Source: SIG78 sp036677805 | Lineage (GTDB): Bacteria; Verrucomicrobiota; Lentisphaeria; Victivallales; Victivallaceae | Direction: 5' to 3' | Assembly (NCBI GenBank): GCA_036677805.1 | Contig: JAVBVS010000022.1 | Coordinates: forward strand, 74,851 to 138,850 | DNA: 64,000 nt | Shown here: positions 1 to 8,780 of the stretch, in pieces | Position numbering within the stretch: the stretch's first letter is position 1 | How the letters are laid out: every line of letters starts with the position of its first letter | Notes under the pieces: generated by a model | Databases searched by the model: none | Told to the model about the DNA's origin: nothing | Seen by the model: the letters and a program-made list of their open reading frames with translations, nothing else | Made by a program: the position numbers and the translations under genes

Positions 1-215
1 GGGAGCATATCTGTGTCTCCGAACGACAGCATGAGCGCCGTTACCGCGCTTTGCTGAACAATATCCGGAACGGCACGGTATTCAGGAAATCCCAGCCGGT
101 GGTCTGGCGGTGCCGTAATTGCGGATTCCTGCACGAAGCGGTCGACGCCCCCGGCCTGTGCCCGGCCTGCGCCTATCCTCAGGCTTATTTTGAAGTACTG
201 GCGGAAAACTGGTGA
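1..215 (+). CDS. Rubrerythrin, C-terminal part (gene runs in from the left edge)
   Basis: Open from position 3 to a TGA at 213-215, about 70 residues, with the start outside the window. It ends with a rubredoxin-like iron site: two CxxC pairs (CRNC and CPAC) about 20 residues apart, as in the C-terminal domain of rubrerythrins. The stretch before it (HERRYRALLNNI) fits the last helix of the diiron four-helix bundle. Rubrerythrins reduce peroxide in the cytoplasm of anaerobes. A hairpin terminator follows at once. Only the C-terminal domain is visible, so a related rubredoxin-tailed ferritin-like protein is not excluded. Confidence 0.75.
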   Translation, partial: EHICVSERQHERRYRALLNNIRNGTVFRKSQPVVWRCRNCGFLHEAVDAPGLCPACAYPQAYFEVLAENW

Positions 216-246
216 AACCTTAATAAGCTTCGGCAAGTTGCCCCCG

Positions 247-279
247 GCTCCGGCGCAGTCGCGTCGGAGCTGTTTTTTT
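247..279 (+). terminator. Rho-independent terminator after rubrerythrin
   Basis: Perfect 6-bp stem GCTCCG / CGGAGC (247-252 and 265-270) with a 12-nt loop, followed by TG and seven T residues. It closes the rubrerythrin transcript and separates it from the ibrAB pair. Confidence 0.75.
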
Positions 280-497
280 GCCCATGTCCGAAAAATCTCT
301 GTCCACAGCCGGAGCGGAATATTAACATGCTATTTTTATTGCGGTAAAAATAATTGTGGAATCCCAATGAAAATCGGCAATCGGACTGGAAATTTCCCGC
401 ATCAATCGTATATTACCATATCCAATCTTGTGATTTCGAAATTCAAAGGTAAACTCAACGGACAACGGTAAAACTAACGGATTGCGGGGGGGGCGAA

Positions 498-1718
498 TTG
501 TTCAGCGCGGGGGCAAAACGGGTTTATCTCGGGTATGATGTCCTGCTGGCCGCCCGGAATCGGATCGCATATATTTTTGATCATTTCGAAAATATTTACC
601 TTTCGTTTTCCGGGGGCAAGGACAGTACGGTGATGTTTCATCTTTGCGCCGAGGAAGCGCGGCGCCGGCAGCGGCGGTTCGGCCTGCTGTTCATCGACTG
701 GGAGTGTCAATATCGGCTGACCATCGACCACGTGGCGGAGATGGTCCGCAGCTATGCCGATGTGATCAAACTTTACTGGTGCTGCATTCCGTTGCGCACG
801 GTCAACGCGGTCAGCATGTTCGAACCGGAGTGGATCGCCTGGGAGCCCGGCAAAAGCTGGATTCGGGAAAAACCGGGGTGCGCGATTACCGAAGGCAATT
901 TTTTTCCGTTCTACCGCGACGCCATGACCTTTGAGGAATTCGTCGTCGATTTCGCCGGCTGGTATGCGCGCGGCAAGCGCACCGCCTGCCTGGTGGGGCT
1001 ACGCGCCGCGGAATCGCTGAACCGCTGGGCCAGCGTCGGCAGCCGGCGGTTCAAGCATACATTCCAATACAAGCGCTGGACCACGCGGGTCGGGCAGGGC
1101 ATCTACAACGCCTATCCGCTCTACGATTGGCGGACCGAGGATATCTGGACCTATTGCGGAAAATTCCGGAAAGCTTACAACCGGCTGTACGATTATTTTT
1201 TTCAGGCCGGCATTCCGCTCAGCCGCATGCGGATCTGCGAACCGTTCGGCAACGAACAGCGCCAGGCGCTCGATTTCTTTCATGTGATCGAGCCCGACAC
1301 CTGGGGGCGGATGGTGGCGCGGGTCAACGGCGCCAATTTCGGCGCGCTTTACGCCCGGAAACGCGGCGTCATACTGGGCAATTACGCCATCGACAAACCC
1401 GAGCATCTCTCCTGGCAGAATTTCGTCCGGCTGCTGCTCGGCTCCATGCCGCAAACCACCGCCGAACACTATCGCAACAAGATTGCGGTCTATCTGCACT
1501 GGTGGCAAACCCGGGGCGAATGTCCGGCGGGCATCCCCGACGAACAACCCGACGATCTGGGCAGCAAGGATATTCCCAGCTGGCGGCGCATTGCCAAATG
1601 CATTCTCAAAAACGACTACTGGTGCAAGATGCTCTGCTTTTCCCCCACCAAAACTCTGGCTTACCAGAAGTATTGCGATCTCATGCGGAGGCGAAGAAAA
1701 ATATGGAAACTGATCTGA
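498..1718 (+). CDS. ibrA: IbrA-like phosphoadenosine phosphosulfate reductase family protein (DUF3440)
   Basis: 406 residues. The PP-loop SGGKDS near residues 37-43 marks the adenine nucleotide alpha-hydrolase/PAPS-reductase fold. The long C-terminal part, rich in Trp, Tyr and Arg, fits the DUF3440/IbrA family rather than CysH or CysD. The start is TTG at 498 behind a G-rich ribosome site (about 485-493); no in-frame ATG is nearby. The last 16 bases overlap the next gene, which encodes a ParB-like IbrB. In E. coli IbrA and IbrB act together to activate eib surface-protein genes; the chemistry is unknown. A PP-loop enzyme paired with a ParB/DGxHR protein resembles the DndC/DndB part of DNA phosphorothioation, but no dndA, dndD or dndE is present here. 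Function in this organism is inferred. Confidence 0.8.
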   Translation: MFSAGAKRVYLGYDVLLAARNRIAYIFDHFENIYLSFSGGKDSTVMFHLCAEEARRRQRRFGLLFIDWECQYRLTIDHVAEMVRSYADVIKLYWCCIPLRTVNAVSMFEPEWIAWEPGKSWIREKPGCAITEGNFFPFYRDAMTFEEFVVDFAGWYARGKRTACLVGLRAAESLNRWASVGSRRFKHTFQYKRWTTRVGQGIYNAYPLYDWRTEDIWTYCGKFRKAYNRLYDYFFQAGIPLSRMRICEPFGNEQRQALDFFHVIEPDTWGRMVARVNGANFGALYARKRGVILGNYAIDKPEHLSWQNFVRLLLGSMPQTTAEHYRNKIAVYLHWWQTRGECPAGIPDEQPDDLGSKDIPSWRRIAKCILKNDYWCKMLCFSPTKTLAYQKYCDLMRRRRKIWKLI

Positions 1719-2236
1719 AACAATTCGAGCAGCCGCCCTCTTGGGCGGAAGAGCATCCGGTGGCGCACGTCTACTGGATCCCGCTGGAGCGGATCGAAGC
1801 CAACGATTACAATCCCAATGTCGTGGCGCCGCCGGAAATGCATCTGCTGGAGCTGTCCATCGCCGAGGACGGCTATACCCAGCCGCTGGTGGTCTGGCTG
1901 CGTGAGGACGGCTATTTTGAAGTGGTCGACGGTTTTCATCGTTTTCAGGTGGGGCTGAAACGCATGATGTCGCATTTGCCCTGCGTGATCATCAACCGTG
2001 ACGAACAGAGTCGCGGCGACCGGATCGCCGCCACCATCCGCCACAATCGCGCCCGCGGCAAGCATCAGATTGCCGAAATGAGCAAGATCGTGCTGGAATT
2101 GAAACGGCGCAACTGGAACGATGAGAAGATCGGCCGGAATCTCGGCATGGAGCCCGACGAAGTGTTGCGACTCGGTCAGGTCGGCGGATTGGCGGAGATT
2201 TTCGCGGAGCGGAAATTTTCCGAAGCCTGGAAATAA
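1703..2236 (+). CDS. ibrB: IbrB-like ParB/sulfiredoxin-fold protein
   Basis: 177 residues from ATG 1703, preceded by GGAGG (1687-1691) inside the end of ibrA, so the pair is translationally coupled. The N-terminal half is a ParB N-terminal-like domain with IEANDYNPN, a PLVVW strand and the motif DGFHR near residue 75. The C-terminal half has helices typical of ParB family members (NDEKIGRNLGMEPDEVLRL), probably a helix-turn-helix. Some relatives of this fold are NTP-dependent kinases and others are CTP-binding clamps; which applies here cannot be told. The constant pairing with IbrA suggests one complex or pathway. The gene is intact. About 100 bases with no recognisable feature follow before the convergent permease gene. 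Confidence 0.8.
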   Translation: METDLKQFEQPPSWAEEHPVAHVYWIPLERIEANDYNPNVVAPPEMHLLELSIAEDGYTQPLVVWLREDGYFEVVDGFHRFQVGLKRMMSHLPCVIINRDEQSRGDRIAATIRHNRARGKHQIAEMSKIVLELKRRNWNDEKIGRNLGMEPDEVLRLGQVGGLAEIFAERKFSEAWK

Positions 2237-2333
2237 GCGTTTATCAACGAATCATGGAAATGCTATGACAAAGTGACTGCCTATCCGCCGCAAATCAGAG
2301 CGTTTGCGTTATTGGTTGATAAACTCTGAATTG

Positions 2334-3296
2334 CTATTCGCGCTTTTCGCTGCGGGGATCGAAGATATCGCGCAGCCCGTCGCCGAGCACGTTCAGCGCC
2401 AGCACCAGGATGAACATGAACAGTGTCGCGCCTCCGACCTCCCACCAGACGCCGCGCCACAACCGCTCCTGACCGTCGGCGATCATCACGCCCCAGCTGG
2501 GAGCGCGCTGGACGCCAAGGCCCAGATAGCTGACGATAACCTCGGTCATGATCGCATACGCGAAGCGCAGCGTGAAATAGATGATCACCAGATGCATCAA
2601 ATTGGGCAGGATGTGACGGAAGATGATCGCCAGATCGCCGACGCCCGCGACCCGGGCGGCTTTCACATAGGTCTGATCGCGCAGCTTCATGGTTTCCGCC
2701 CGGACCACTCCGCACAGCGTCACCCAGCCGGTAAGTCCGATTGCCAGATAGACCGCCAGCATTCCCGGTTCGGTATGCAGCGCCGTCCCCAGCGCCCGGA
2801 GCGGCGCGATCAACGCCGGAGTCAGGAAACCGCGGGTGAAGAGCAAGGCAAATGCCAGAATGAACAGCAAGGTCGGCATTGCGGCGAAGATGCTGTAAAG
2901 CCAGACCACGAAATCATCGCACCGGCCGCCGTAATAGCCGCCGATCGTCCCCAGAACCACGCCGATCGCCGCCGCAATCAAGGCCGCGATGGCGCCGACT
3001 TTGACCGCAGTGGCGACACCGCCAATCGCGCGCCAGAAGCAATCCCGCCCGAGATAATCGGTCCCCAGCCAGTGTTCGCCGGAGGGCGGAGCAAATACCG
3101 CCTCGGCATTTTCCACCGCATAAACCGGAGTGAAATTCATGCGCTCCGAAGCGATATCGTAAATCTCCACGCCGATGGCGCACAGAAAATAAAGCGCTAC
3201 CACCACCAGCGCGACCAAAGCCGTCCGATGGCCCCGGATACGGCTGAAAAAACGTTTCCGAGGTTCGGTGACGGGTTTGTCGGCATGGGGCTGCAT
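2334..3296 (-). CDS. Peptide/nickel-type ABC transporter permease (DppC/OppC/YejE class)
   Basis: 320-residue inner-membrane permease. A cytoplasmic N-terminus is followed by a membrane helix at about residues 27-47, a periplasmic loop carrying GTDYLGRDCF (the DppC/OppC signature) and four or five further helices. The EAA-like loop (TYVKAARVAG...ILPN) contacts the ATPase. Length is normal for the family. It starts 6 bases after the mnmG stop with a ribosome site inside the mnmG end, so it is probably cotranscribed with mnmG. No binding protein, ATPase or second permease lies beside it. A YejB-type partner is at 31.6-32.9 kb in the same orientation. The substrate is probably oligopeptides or a peptide-like compound. 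Confidence 0.85.
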   Translation of the reverse strand: MQPHADKPVTEPRKRFFSRIRGHRTALVALVVVALYFLCAIGVEIYDIASERMNFTPVYAVENAEAVFAPPSGEHWLGTDYLGRDCFWRAIGGVATAVKVGAIAALIAAAIGVVLGTIGGYYGGRCDDFVVWLYSIFAAMPTLLFILAFALLFTRGFLTPALIAPLRALGTALHTEPGMLAVYLAIGLTGWVTLCGVVRAETMKLRDQTYVKAARVAGVGDLAIIFRHILPNLMHLVIIYFTLRFAYAIMTEVIVSYLGLGVQRAPSWGVMIADGQERLWRGVWWEVGGATLFMFILVLALNVLGDGLRDIFDPRSEKRE

Positions 3297-3302
3297 GATC
3301 GC

Positions 3303-5177
3303 TCATCCCTCCCGGAGCCGGGGGGCGTGGTGCAGCCGGGTCAGGTGTATTTGCAGCAATCCGATCTCCGCCGGGGTCACGCCGTCAAGCCGTTCGGCCT
3401 GCGCCAGCGTCGAGGGCGCGGCCTTGATCAGCTTGGCCCTTGATTCATTGCGCAACCCCGGAATCGTACGGTAATCGAAATCGGCCGGAATCCGCCATGC
3501 TTCGAGCTTTTTCAACCGCTGAATCGCTACGGTCTCACGTTCGAGATAGCCTTCGTAATGAGCATTGACCGCGAGTTGCCGGAGCACACGGGTGCGACAC
3601 GGTGCTTCAGTCAGAAAATCCAATTCCGCCTCCTCGAAGGGCAGGGGACGCGCCGGATCGTATTCACCTTCGTAGACCTTCATCCGGCTCAGCAGTGTCT
3701 TGCCCTGTTTTCTGGTGTTGCGGCAATGGTCGAGCGCCCGTTGGCAAAGTTCGCGGTAGGTCAGGAATCGACGGTATTGATGCTCCGGCAGCAATCCGTA
3801 TTCGAAAGCGAAATCGCACAGCCGCAAGTCGGCGTTGTCCTGACGCAGATGCAACCGGTATTCGGCCCGGCTGGTGAACAGCCGATAGGGCTCGACAATC
3901 TCCTTGCTGATCAGGTCGTCGATCATGACTCCGATATAACTGGCATCGCGCGGCAGCTCGACCGGCTCCTTGCCCGCGGCCAGACGCGCGGCGTTGAATC
4001 CCGCCACCAGACCTTGCCCGGCGGCTTCTTCATAACCGCTGGTTCCGTTGATCTGTCCGGCGGTGAATAAATTAGGCCAGCGCCGCGAACGCAACGTCCG
4101 CTCCATCTGATCGGGGAAAATGAAGTCGTATTCGATGGCATAAGCATAGCGCGAAATCACCGCGTGCTCGAAACCGGGGAGGGTACGGATCATGCGGTCC
4201 TGAATCCGGGGCGGCAGACTGGTCGAGAAGCCGTTGATATAATATTCCCCGGTATATTCGCCTTCGGGCTCCAGAAACAACAGATGCCGCTCATGATGGG
4301 CGAAACGCACCACCTTGTCCTCGAATGACGGGCAGTAACGTGCTCCGATGCCTTCGATAATTCCCTGATACAACGGTGCCTGATCGAGATTTTCCCGGAC
4401 GATTTTTGCGGTTTCCTGATTGGAGTAGACCATATAGCAGGGCATTTCGCGGTGTTCGGCACGGGGCAGGGATGGCGCATGATTGAGTTCGCTCCAGAAA
4501 CTGAATTGTTCATCCGCGGGTTCGGCGGGTTGCAGCTCCATCCGGGAAAAATCGATGGTTTTGGCCAGAACGCGCTGCGGCGTGCCGGTTTTGAGCCGCC
4601 CCAATCGCAATCCCAAGGTATCCCGCAACGCGGCGGAGAGTTTTTCCGACGCCGGGTCGCCGGTGCGTCCGCCGGAGAAATGCTGCAGTCCGAAATGCAG
4701 TTTGCCGCGCAGGAATGTGCCCGTGGTCAACACCACGGTCCGGCATGGAATTTCCTGCCCGAGCATGGTTTTGACACCCGCAATGCGTCCGTCGGCGACA
4801 GCGAAATCCACCGCCTCTCCCTGAAGAATATCGAGATTCGGCGTATTTTCGAGATAAAACTTCATTCCGCGCTGGTAGCAGACCTTGTCGCATTGAGCGC
4901 GTGGCGACCAGACCGCCGGCCCCTTGCCGCGATTGAGCAGCCGAAACTGGATGGTGGCGGCATCGGTGACCATGCCTTGCGCTCCGCCCAGTGCGTCAAT
5001 TTCCCGCACCACGTGCCCCTTGGCCACACCGCCCACCGCCGGATTGCAGCTCATCTGGGCGATATGATCCATATTGATGGTAAGCAGCAGCGTTTCGGCG
5101 CCCAGTCGGGCGGCGGCCAGAGCCGCTTCACACCCGGCGTGTCCGGCGCCGACCACGACGACATCGTAATGCTTCAC
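3303..5177 (-). CDS. mnmG: tRNA uridine-5-carboxymethylaminomethyl modification enzyme MnmG (GidA)
   Basis: 624 residues, the usual length. The N-terminal FAD-binding Rossmann motif is GAGHAGCEAA, followed by SCNPAVGGVAKGH and the second family signature GTSGYEEAAGQG. With MnmE it installs the cmnm5 or nm5 group on the wobble uridine of certain tRNAs, using FAD, methylenetetrahydrofolate and glycine or ammonium. The start is GTG at 5177 behind AGGAA; no better ATG lies upstream. mnmE is not in the window. The ABC permease gene follows after 6 bases. The intergenic stretch 5178-5291 must contain its promoter, but no clear hexamers were picked out. Confidence 0.97.
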   Translation of the reverse strand: MKHYDVVVVGAGHAGCEAALAAARLGAETLLLTINMDHIAQMSCNPAVGGVAKGHVVREIDALGGAQGMVTDAATIQFRLLNRGKGPAVWSPRAQCDKVCYQRGMKFYLENTPNLDILQGEAVDFAVADGRIAGVKTMLGQEIPCRTVVLTTGTFLRGKLHFGLQHFSGGRTGDPASEKLSAALRDTLGLRLGRLKTGTPQRVLAKTIDFSRMELQPAEPADEQFSFWSELNHAPSLPRAEHREMPCYMVYSNQETAKIVRENLDQAPLYQGIIEGIGARYCPSFEDKVVRFAHHERHLLFLEPEGEYTGEYYINGFSTSLPPRIQDRMIRTLPGFEHAVISRYAYAIEYDFIFPDQMERTLRSRRWPNLFTAGQINGTSGYEEAAGQGLVAGFNAARLAAGKEPVELPRDASYIGVMIDDLISKEIVEPYRLFTSRAEYRLHLRQDNADLRLCDFAFEYGLLPEHQYRRFLTYRELCQRALDHCRNTRKQGKTLLSRMKVYEGEYDPARPLPFEEAELDFLTEAPCRTRVLRQLAVNAHYEGYLERETVAIQRLKKLEAWRIPADFDYRTIPGLRNESRAKLIKAAPSTLAQAERLDGVTPAEIGLLQIHLTRLHHAPRLREG

Positions 5178-5291
5178 AACCGATTCCTCGCATAAAACAG
5201 GATTTTACATCTCTGTAATATACCGCCTTGCCGGGTATTTTACAATCGTCGATGCAAAAAACCCGTCGTCCGGGAATCGATATCCGCCGGT

Positions 5292-6017
5292 TTATCTGGC
5301 TTCCTTCTCCTGGCGCCAGTTTTCACGAACAAAAACGGCATACGGTTGGCAATGGTATTGGCCATGTTCAATCCAGGCGGCGATTTCCGCTCCCGAATTG
5401 AGGATGATATCGCCGTTGTAAAGCCGTAAACCGTCGACCGTCGGCAACGGCGCGGAATCGGTTTTTTCGCCGGGTTTCAACAGGGTTACGCAACGAGCGT
5501 CGAGCTTGCTCTCGGCGGTCAGGGTCAATTCCAGTACATAGTAGCGCGGTGCGATGAAACGCAGCGATTCGCCCAGATTGTAATCGCCGCCGACATACCC
5601 CGGAAAATCCCAGGTAATGCACAAGTATTCATGTTCGCCATACTTGAAGAAAAAACCGGCCAGCGGCGCCCAGTCAGGAACGGGCAGGGCGCCGTCGGTT
5701 TCCGCCGTTTGCGGACGGACGGTGCGCACCCGGACCGCAACGTCGAAAAGCTCGGTTTGGCATTTGTCCACGATTTCCTGCCGTTGCTTCACCGAAAATT
5801 GCCGCAGAAATTTTTCGGACAACTGATAGGGCGAAATTTCGAGGAATGTAGTCGGATCATTTTCCCTGGCGGGATGTGCCACCCACTGGCCGGAATATTT
5901 GGTCGACAGCGTCGCATCGTGAGTGCATTTCGGCATATCGAAACTCGAAGTCACGCCGCAACCGGACAAGCCGACGACAACCAGCAGCAAGAACAAAAAA
6001 GTTGAAATGATTCTCAT
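5292..6017 (-). CDS. Predicted lipoprotein of unknown function
   Basis: 241 residues from ATG 6017, which has AAGGGA at good spacing; an upstream in-frame start at 6044 would put residues before the signal peptide and is less likely. The N-terminus is a type II signal peptide with lipobox LSGC, so the mature protein should be acylated on Cys20 and sit in the envelope. The remainder has mixed strands, aromatic residues and a few Cys (KC, LC, RC, HC), and no domain I recognise. It stands alone between mnmG and tRNA-Val. Confidence 0.75.
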   Translation of the reverse strand: MRIISTFLFLLLVVVGLSGCGVTSSFDMPKCTHDATLSTKYSGQWVAHPARENDPTTFLEISPYQLSEKFLRQFSVKQRQEIVDKCQTELFDVAVRVRTVRPQTAETDGALPVPDWAPLAGFFFKYGEHEYLCITWDFPGYVGGDYNLGESLRFIAPRYYVLELTLTAESKLDARCVTLLKPGEKTDSAPLPTVDGLRLYNGDIILNSGAEIAAWIEHGQYHCQPYAVFVRENWRQEKEAR

Positions 6018-6105
6018 GATCGGATCCCTTCCCGTGAAAAACATGTTTTGGGAAAATTAGACAACCCGAGTGGAAATTTGTTTGTTGGAAGTCCAGGCGA
6101 GAAAT

Positions 6106-6182
6106 TGGTGGGCGATGACGGATTCGAACCGCCGACATTCACGGTGTAAACGTGACGCTCTAACCAGCTGAGCTAATCGCCC
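6106..6182 (-). tRNA. tRNA-Val (anticodon TAC)
   Basis: On the minus strand the sequence folds as a standard cloverleaf: acceptor GGGCGAT/ATCGCCC, D-arm AGCTCAGCTGGTTAGAGC, anticodon stem TCACG/CGTGA with loop TTTACAC (anticodon TAC), and T-loop TTCGAAT. The 3' CCA is encoded (6106-6108). The length is 77 nt including CCA. Confidence 0.96.
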
Positions 6183-6860
6183 GGAACGGAAGCTGTCCGC
6201 TAATATACAATTAGAGCCTGACAAATGCAACCTGCTCCCGTAAGTTTTTACGGTTTTTCCGACAGGATCGTCCAGCCCGCATTGACAAACCGGCTTTTTT
6301 ACCGGGGATGTGAGAAATACGTTTGATGGTTGATCCCGTGTCGACAGCGCTGTAAATATATCATCAAGTTATTAACAGGCCTGCGCGTTAACATATTTAT
6401 ATACTTTACAATAAAAGATTTACCAATAACAACAAACAATGAATGACGCCCCCTCGGATTAACATAACATAGATTATGCGACGTTATTAAAAGCCCGGAA
6501 AGGGGGCTACAATCGCGATTGGGATTGGTCATCCGCTGACTCCCGGAAAGGATTACCCTGCCCGTGGTGGCGATTGGGATGCGACGACTGAATGGTGGGC
6601 AATGGGAAAAACAAATAAAGGCGAGGCTATGAGCTTTCTATTGCATCCTTGGCGGCAATCCATCCAGCAGCCTTACACCCCGTTCTGCGGCGCTTGGGCG
6701 TTTAGGGTTGCCGTGCGACACTGTTGTCACGTTGTCACATCGACTGTATTAAACGAGAAAACAGGGAAAAGTGCAGGGACAGGCGACGATGGTGTGACAG
6801 AAAGAATTCATTGAAACGGAGCAGGGAGGAATCCCCCTGCCCGCTTCCATCAAGCAGAAT
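6183..6860 (+). other. Long intergenic region with a possible decayed gene fragment
   Basis: No intact gene is evident. One frame from about 6500 to 6814 reads through ARGGDWDATTEWW and later CGAWAFRVAVR. That resembles the C-terminal end of formylglycine-generating-enzyme (SUMF1-like) domains, where RGGSW and GFRVA are conserved. There is no start and no N-terminal part, so if real it is a remnant. The left half (6290-6480) is AT-rich and featureless. The identification is weak. Confidence 0.25.
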
Positions 6861-6890
6861 AAAAAAAACCGCAGGAATCACTTCCTGCGG
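6861..6890 (-). terminator. Rho-independent terminator of the acyl-CoA synthetase gene
   Basis: Perfect 9-bp stem CCGCAGGAA / TTCCTGCGG (6869-6877 and 6882-6890) with a 4-nt loop. On the minus strand it is followed by eight T residues (A-run 6861-6868). It lies about 25 bases after the stop of the synthetase gene. Confidence 0.92.
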
Positions 6891-6913
6891 TCCGGATCGA
6901 TCCACCCAATGAT

Positions 6914-8602
6914 TTATTCCCAGGAACCTTCGCCGTTTTCGGCATGTTTCCGCAAAATATCGCGCTTGACCTTGCCGGAAAATGTTTTCGGCAACGTGTG
7001 CACAAATTCGATTTCGCGCGGATATTTGTAAGGCGCGGTCAGGCGTTTGGCATGCTGTTGAAGCTCCCGCACCAGCGTTTCCGTCGCTTCCCAGCCGTCC
7101 TGAAGCACCACATAGGCCTTGACCTTGGCGCCGCGCAACGGATCGGGCGCACCGACCACGGCCACTTCATGGACCGCCGGGTGCTGCATCATCACTTCTT
7201 CGACTTCCAGCGGTCCGATGCGGTAGCCGGAACTCTTGATGATATCGTCGCTGCGGCCGACGAACCAGAAATATCCATCGCTATCCTGTCGCGCCTTGTC
7301 ACCGGTGTAGTAGTAATCGCCGATGAAACACTGTTTGTTTTCATCGGGACTGAACAGATAGCCGTAGAACAATCCGCAGGGACGATCAGGACTGACCCGG
7401 ATCGCCACCCGGCCGTCCTCGCCGGGCGCGATCGGTTCGCCGTTTTCGTCATGCAGTTCGATTTGCCAGCCCGGGGAAGCGAGGCCCATGGCGCCGGCGC
7501 GCGGCGGAATCCCGGCCGGATTGCAGATCATGCAAACCGTTTCGGTCTGGCCATACCCTTCGCGGACGGTGACGCCGGTCCCATCCTGCCACAACCGGAT
7601 GGTTTCGGTATGGAGCGGCTCTCCGGCGGAAGTGCATTGCCGCAGCGCACTCAGATCGAACCGGCTCAAATCCAGCAGCACCAGCATCCGATAAATGGTC
7701 GGCGGCGCGCAAAACGAGGTGATGCCGTATTTTTCCAGCATGGGCGGCACCGCGTCGGGATCGAATTTGCCCCGGATATCGTAGATGAAGACGCAGGCGC
7801 CGACGATCCACTGCCCGAAGTAATTGCCCCAAAGGTTCTTGGCCCACCCGGTATCGGAGACGGTGTAATGCAGGTCGTCACTGTTCAGTCCATGCCACAG
7901 TTCGGCGGTAATCCGATGTCCCAGCGCATAGGCATGATCGTGCTCGACCAGTTTCGGATATTTGCTGGTCCCGGAAGTGAAGACCAGAAGCAGCGGATCG
8001 GTGGCTTTGGTCCGGGCTTTGAACGGCGTTTTGACCTCCTGCGTGGAAAGTCGGGAGGAAGACGTGATTTCAGCCTGATAATTGATCCAGCTGGGACGTT
8101 CGCCGTCGACCAGCAGCCGGGCATTCAAGGTCGGGCACTCGTCATAAACCGCATCCAGCTTGTCGGCGTTGCCCTCGTCGCTGATGACCATTTTGAAGCG
8201 GCCGAAGCGGATGCGCTGCTGCAGATCGGCGGCGGTCAGCAAAGTCGGCACATGGCACTGTACCGCGCCAAGCCGGATCAGCGCCAGTGAAAAAATCCAC
8301 CACTCCGGCAGCCGCGGCAGCATGATCATCACCCGGTCGCCTTTGATAATGCCATGCTTCAGCAACAGGTTCGCCGCCTGATTGGAGAGGCGGCGAAGAT
8401 CGTTGAAGGTATATTTGCGTTCGTTGCCGTGCTGGTCTGCCCAGATCATGGCCAGCTTGTTGCGGTCGCGTTCCGCCCAGACGTCGACGACATCGTTGGC
8501 AAAGTTGAAATATTCCGGACAATCGATATGAAAATTGCGCAGCCGCTCCGCGAAGTCCCGCGGCGGCGTTTCCGGCACAAAGTCGTTCTGGTTTTTTGAC
8601 AT
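6914..8602 (-). CDS. Acyl-CoA synthetase (AMP-forming), medium/short-chain type
   Basis: 562 residues from ATG 8602, chosen because AAGGATGGAG precedes it; the longer reading overlaps the promoter of the divergent tatD gene. The ANL-superfamily motifs are in order: P-loop FTSGTSKYPK, YGQTE, YTGD, the hinge GRSDDIIKSSGYRIGPLEVE, and the catalytic lysine in PKTFSGKVKRD, which in relatives is controlled by acetylation. Length and motif style fit the ACSM/medium-chain group rather than AcsA. It activates a carboxylic acid (acetate, propionate, branched or medium-chain) to its CoA thioester in the cytoplasm. Substrate not determinable. It is monocistronic, with its own terminator. Confidence 0.9.
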   Translation of the reverse strand: MSKNQNDFVPETPPRDFAERLRNFHIDCPEYFNFANDVVDVWAERDRNKLAMIWADQHGNERKYTFNDLRRLSNQAANLLLKHGIIKGDRVMIMLPRLPEWWIFSLALIRLGAVQCHVPTLLTAADLQQRIRFGRFKMVISDEGNADKLDAVYDECPTLNARLLVDGERPSWINYQAEITSSSRLSTQEVKTPFKARTKATDPLLLVFTSGTSKYPKLVEHDHAYALGHRITAELWHGLNSDDLHYTVSDTGWAKNLWGNYFGQWIVGACVFIYDIRGKFDPDAVPPMLEKYGITSFCAPPTIYRMLVLLDLSRFDLSALRQCTSAGEPLHTETIRLWQDGTGVTVREGYGQTETVCMICNPAGIPPRAGAMGLASPGWQIELHDENGEPIAPGEDGRVAIRVSPDRPCGLFYGYLFSPDENKQCFIGDYYYTGDKARQDSDGYFWFVGRSDDIIKSSGYRIGPLEVEEVMMQHPAVHEVAVVGAPDPLRGAKVKAYVVLQDGWEATETLVRELQQHAKRLTAPYKYPREIEFVHTLPKTFSGKVKRDILRKHAENGEGSWE

Positions 8603-8780
8603 GACTCCATCCTTCAGAAAATAATATGGTTTTAATCTAGCACATTCACCCGCGATTGCCAAGCGGCCGGGGCGTATTTTTCCGAAAATATCCCACCCCG
8701 GCGAGTTGAAAATGGCGGAAAAACAGCTACATTTATCGAATGATGATTTTCCCCGGTCAAATCGAGCCAATGACAGGATC

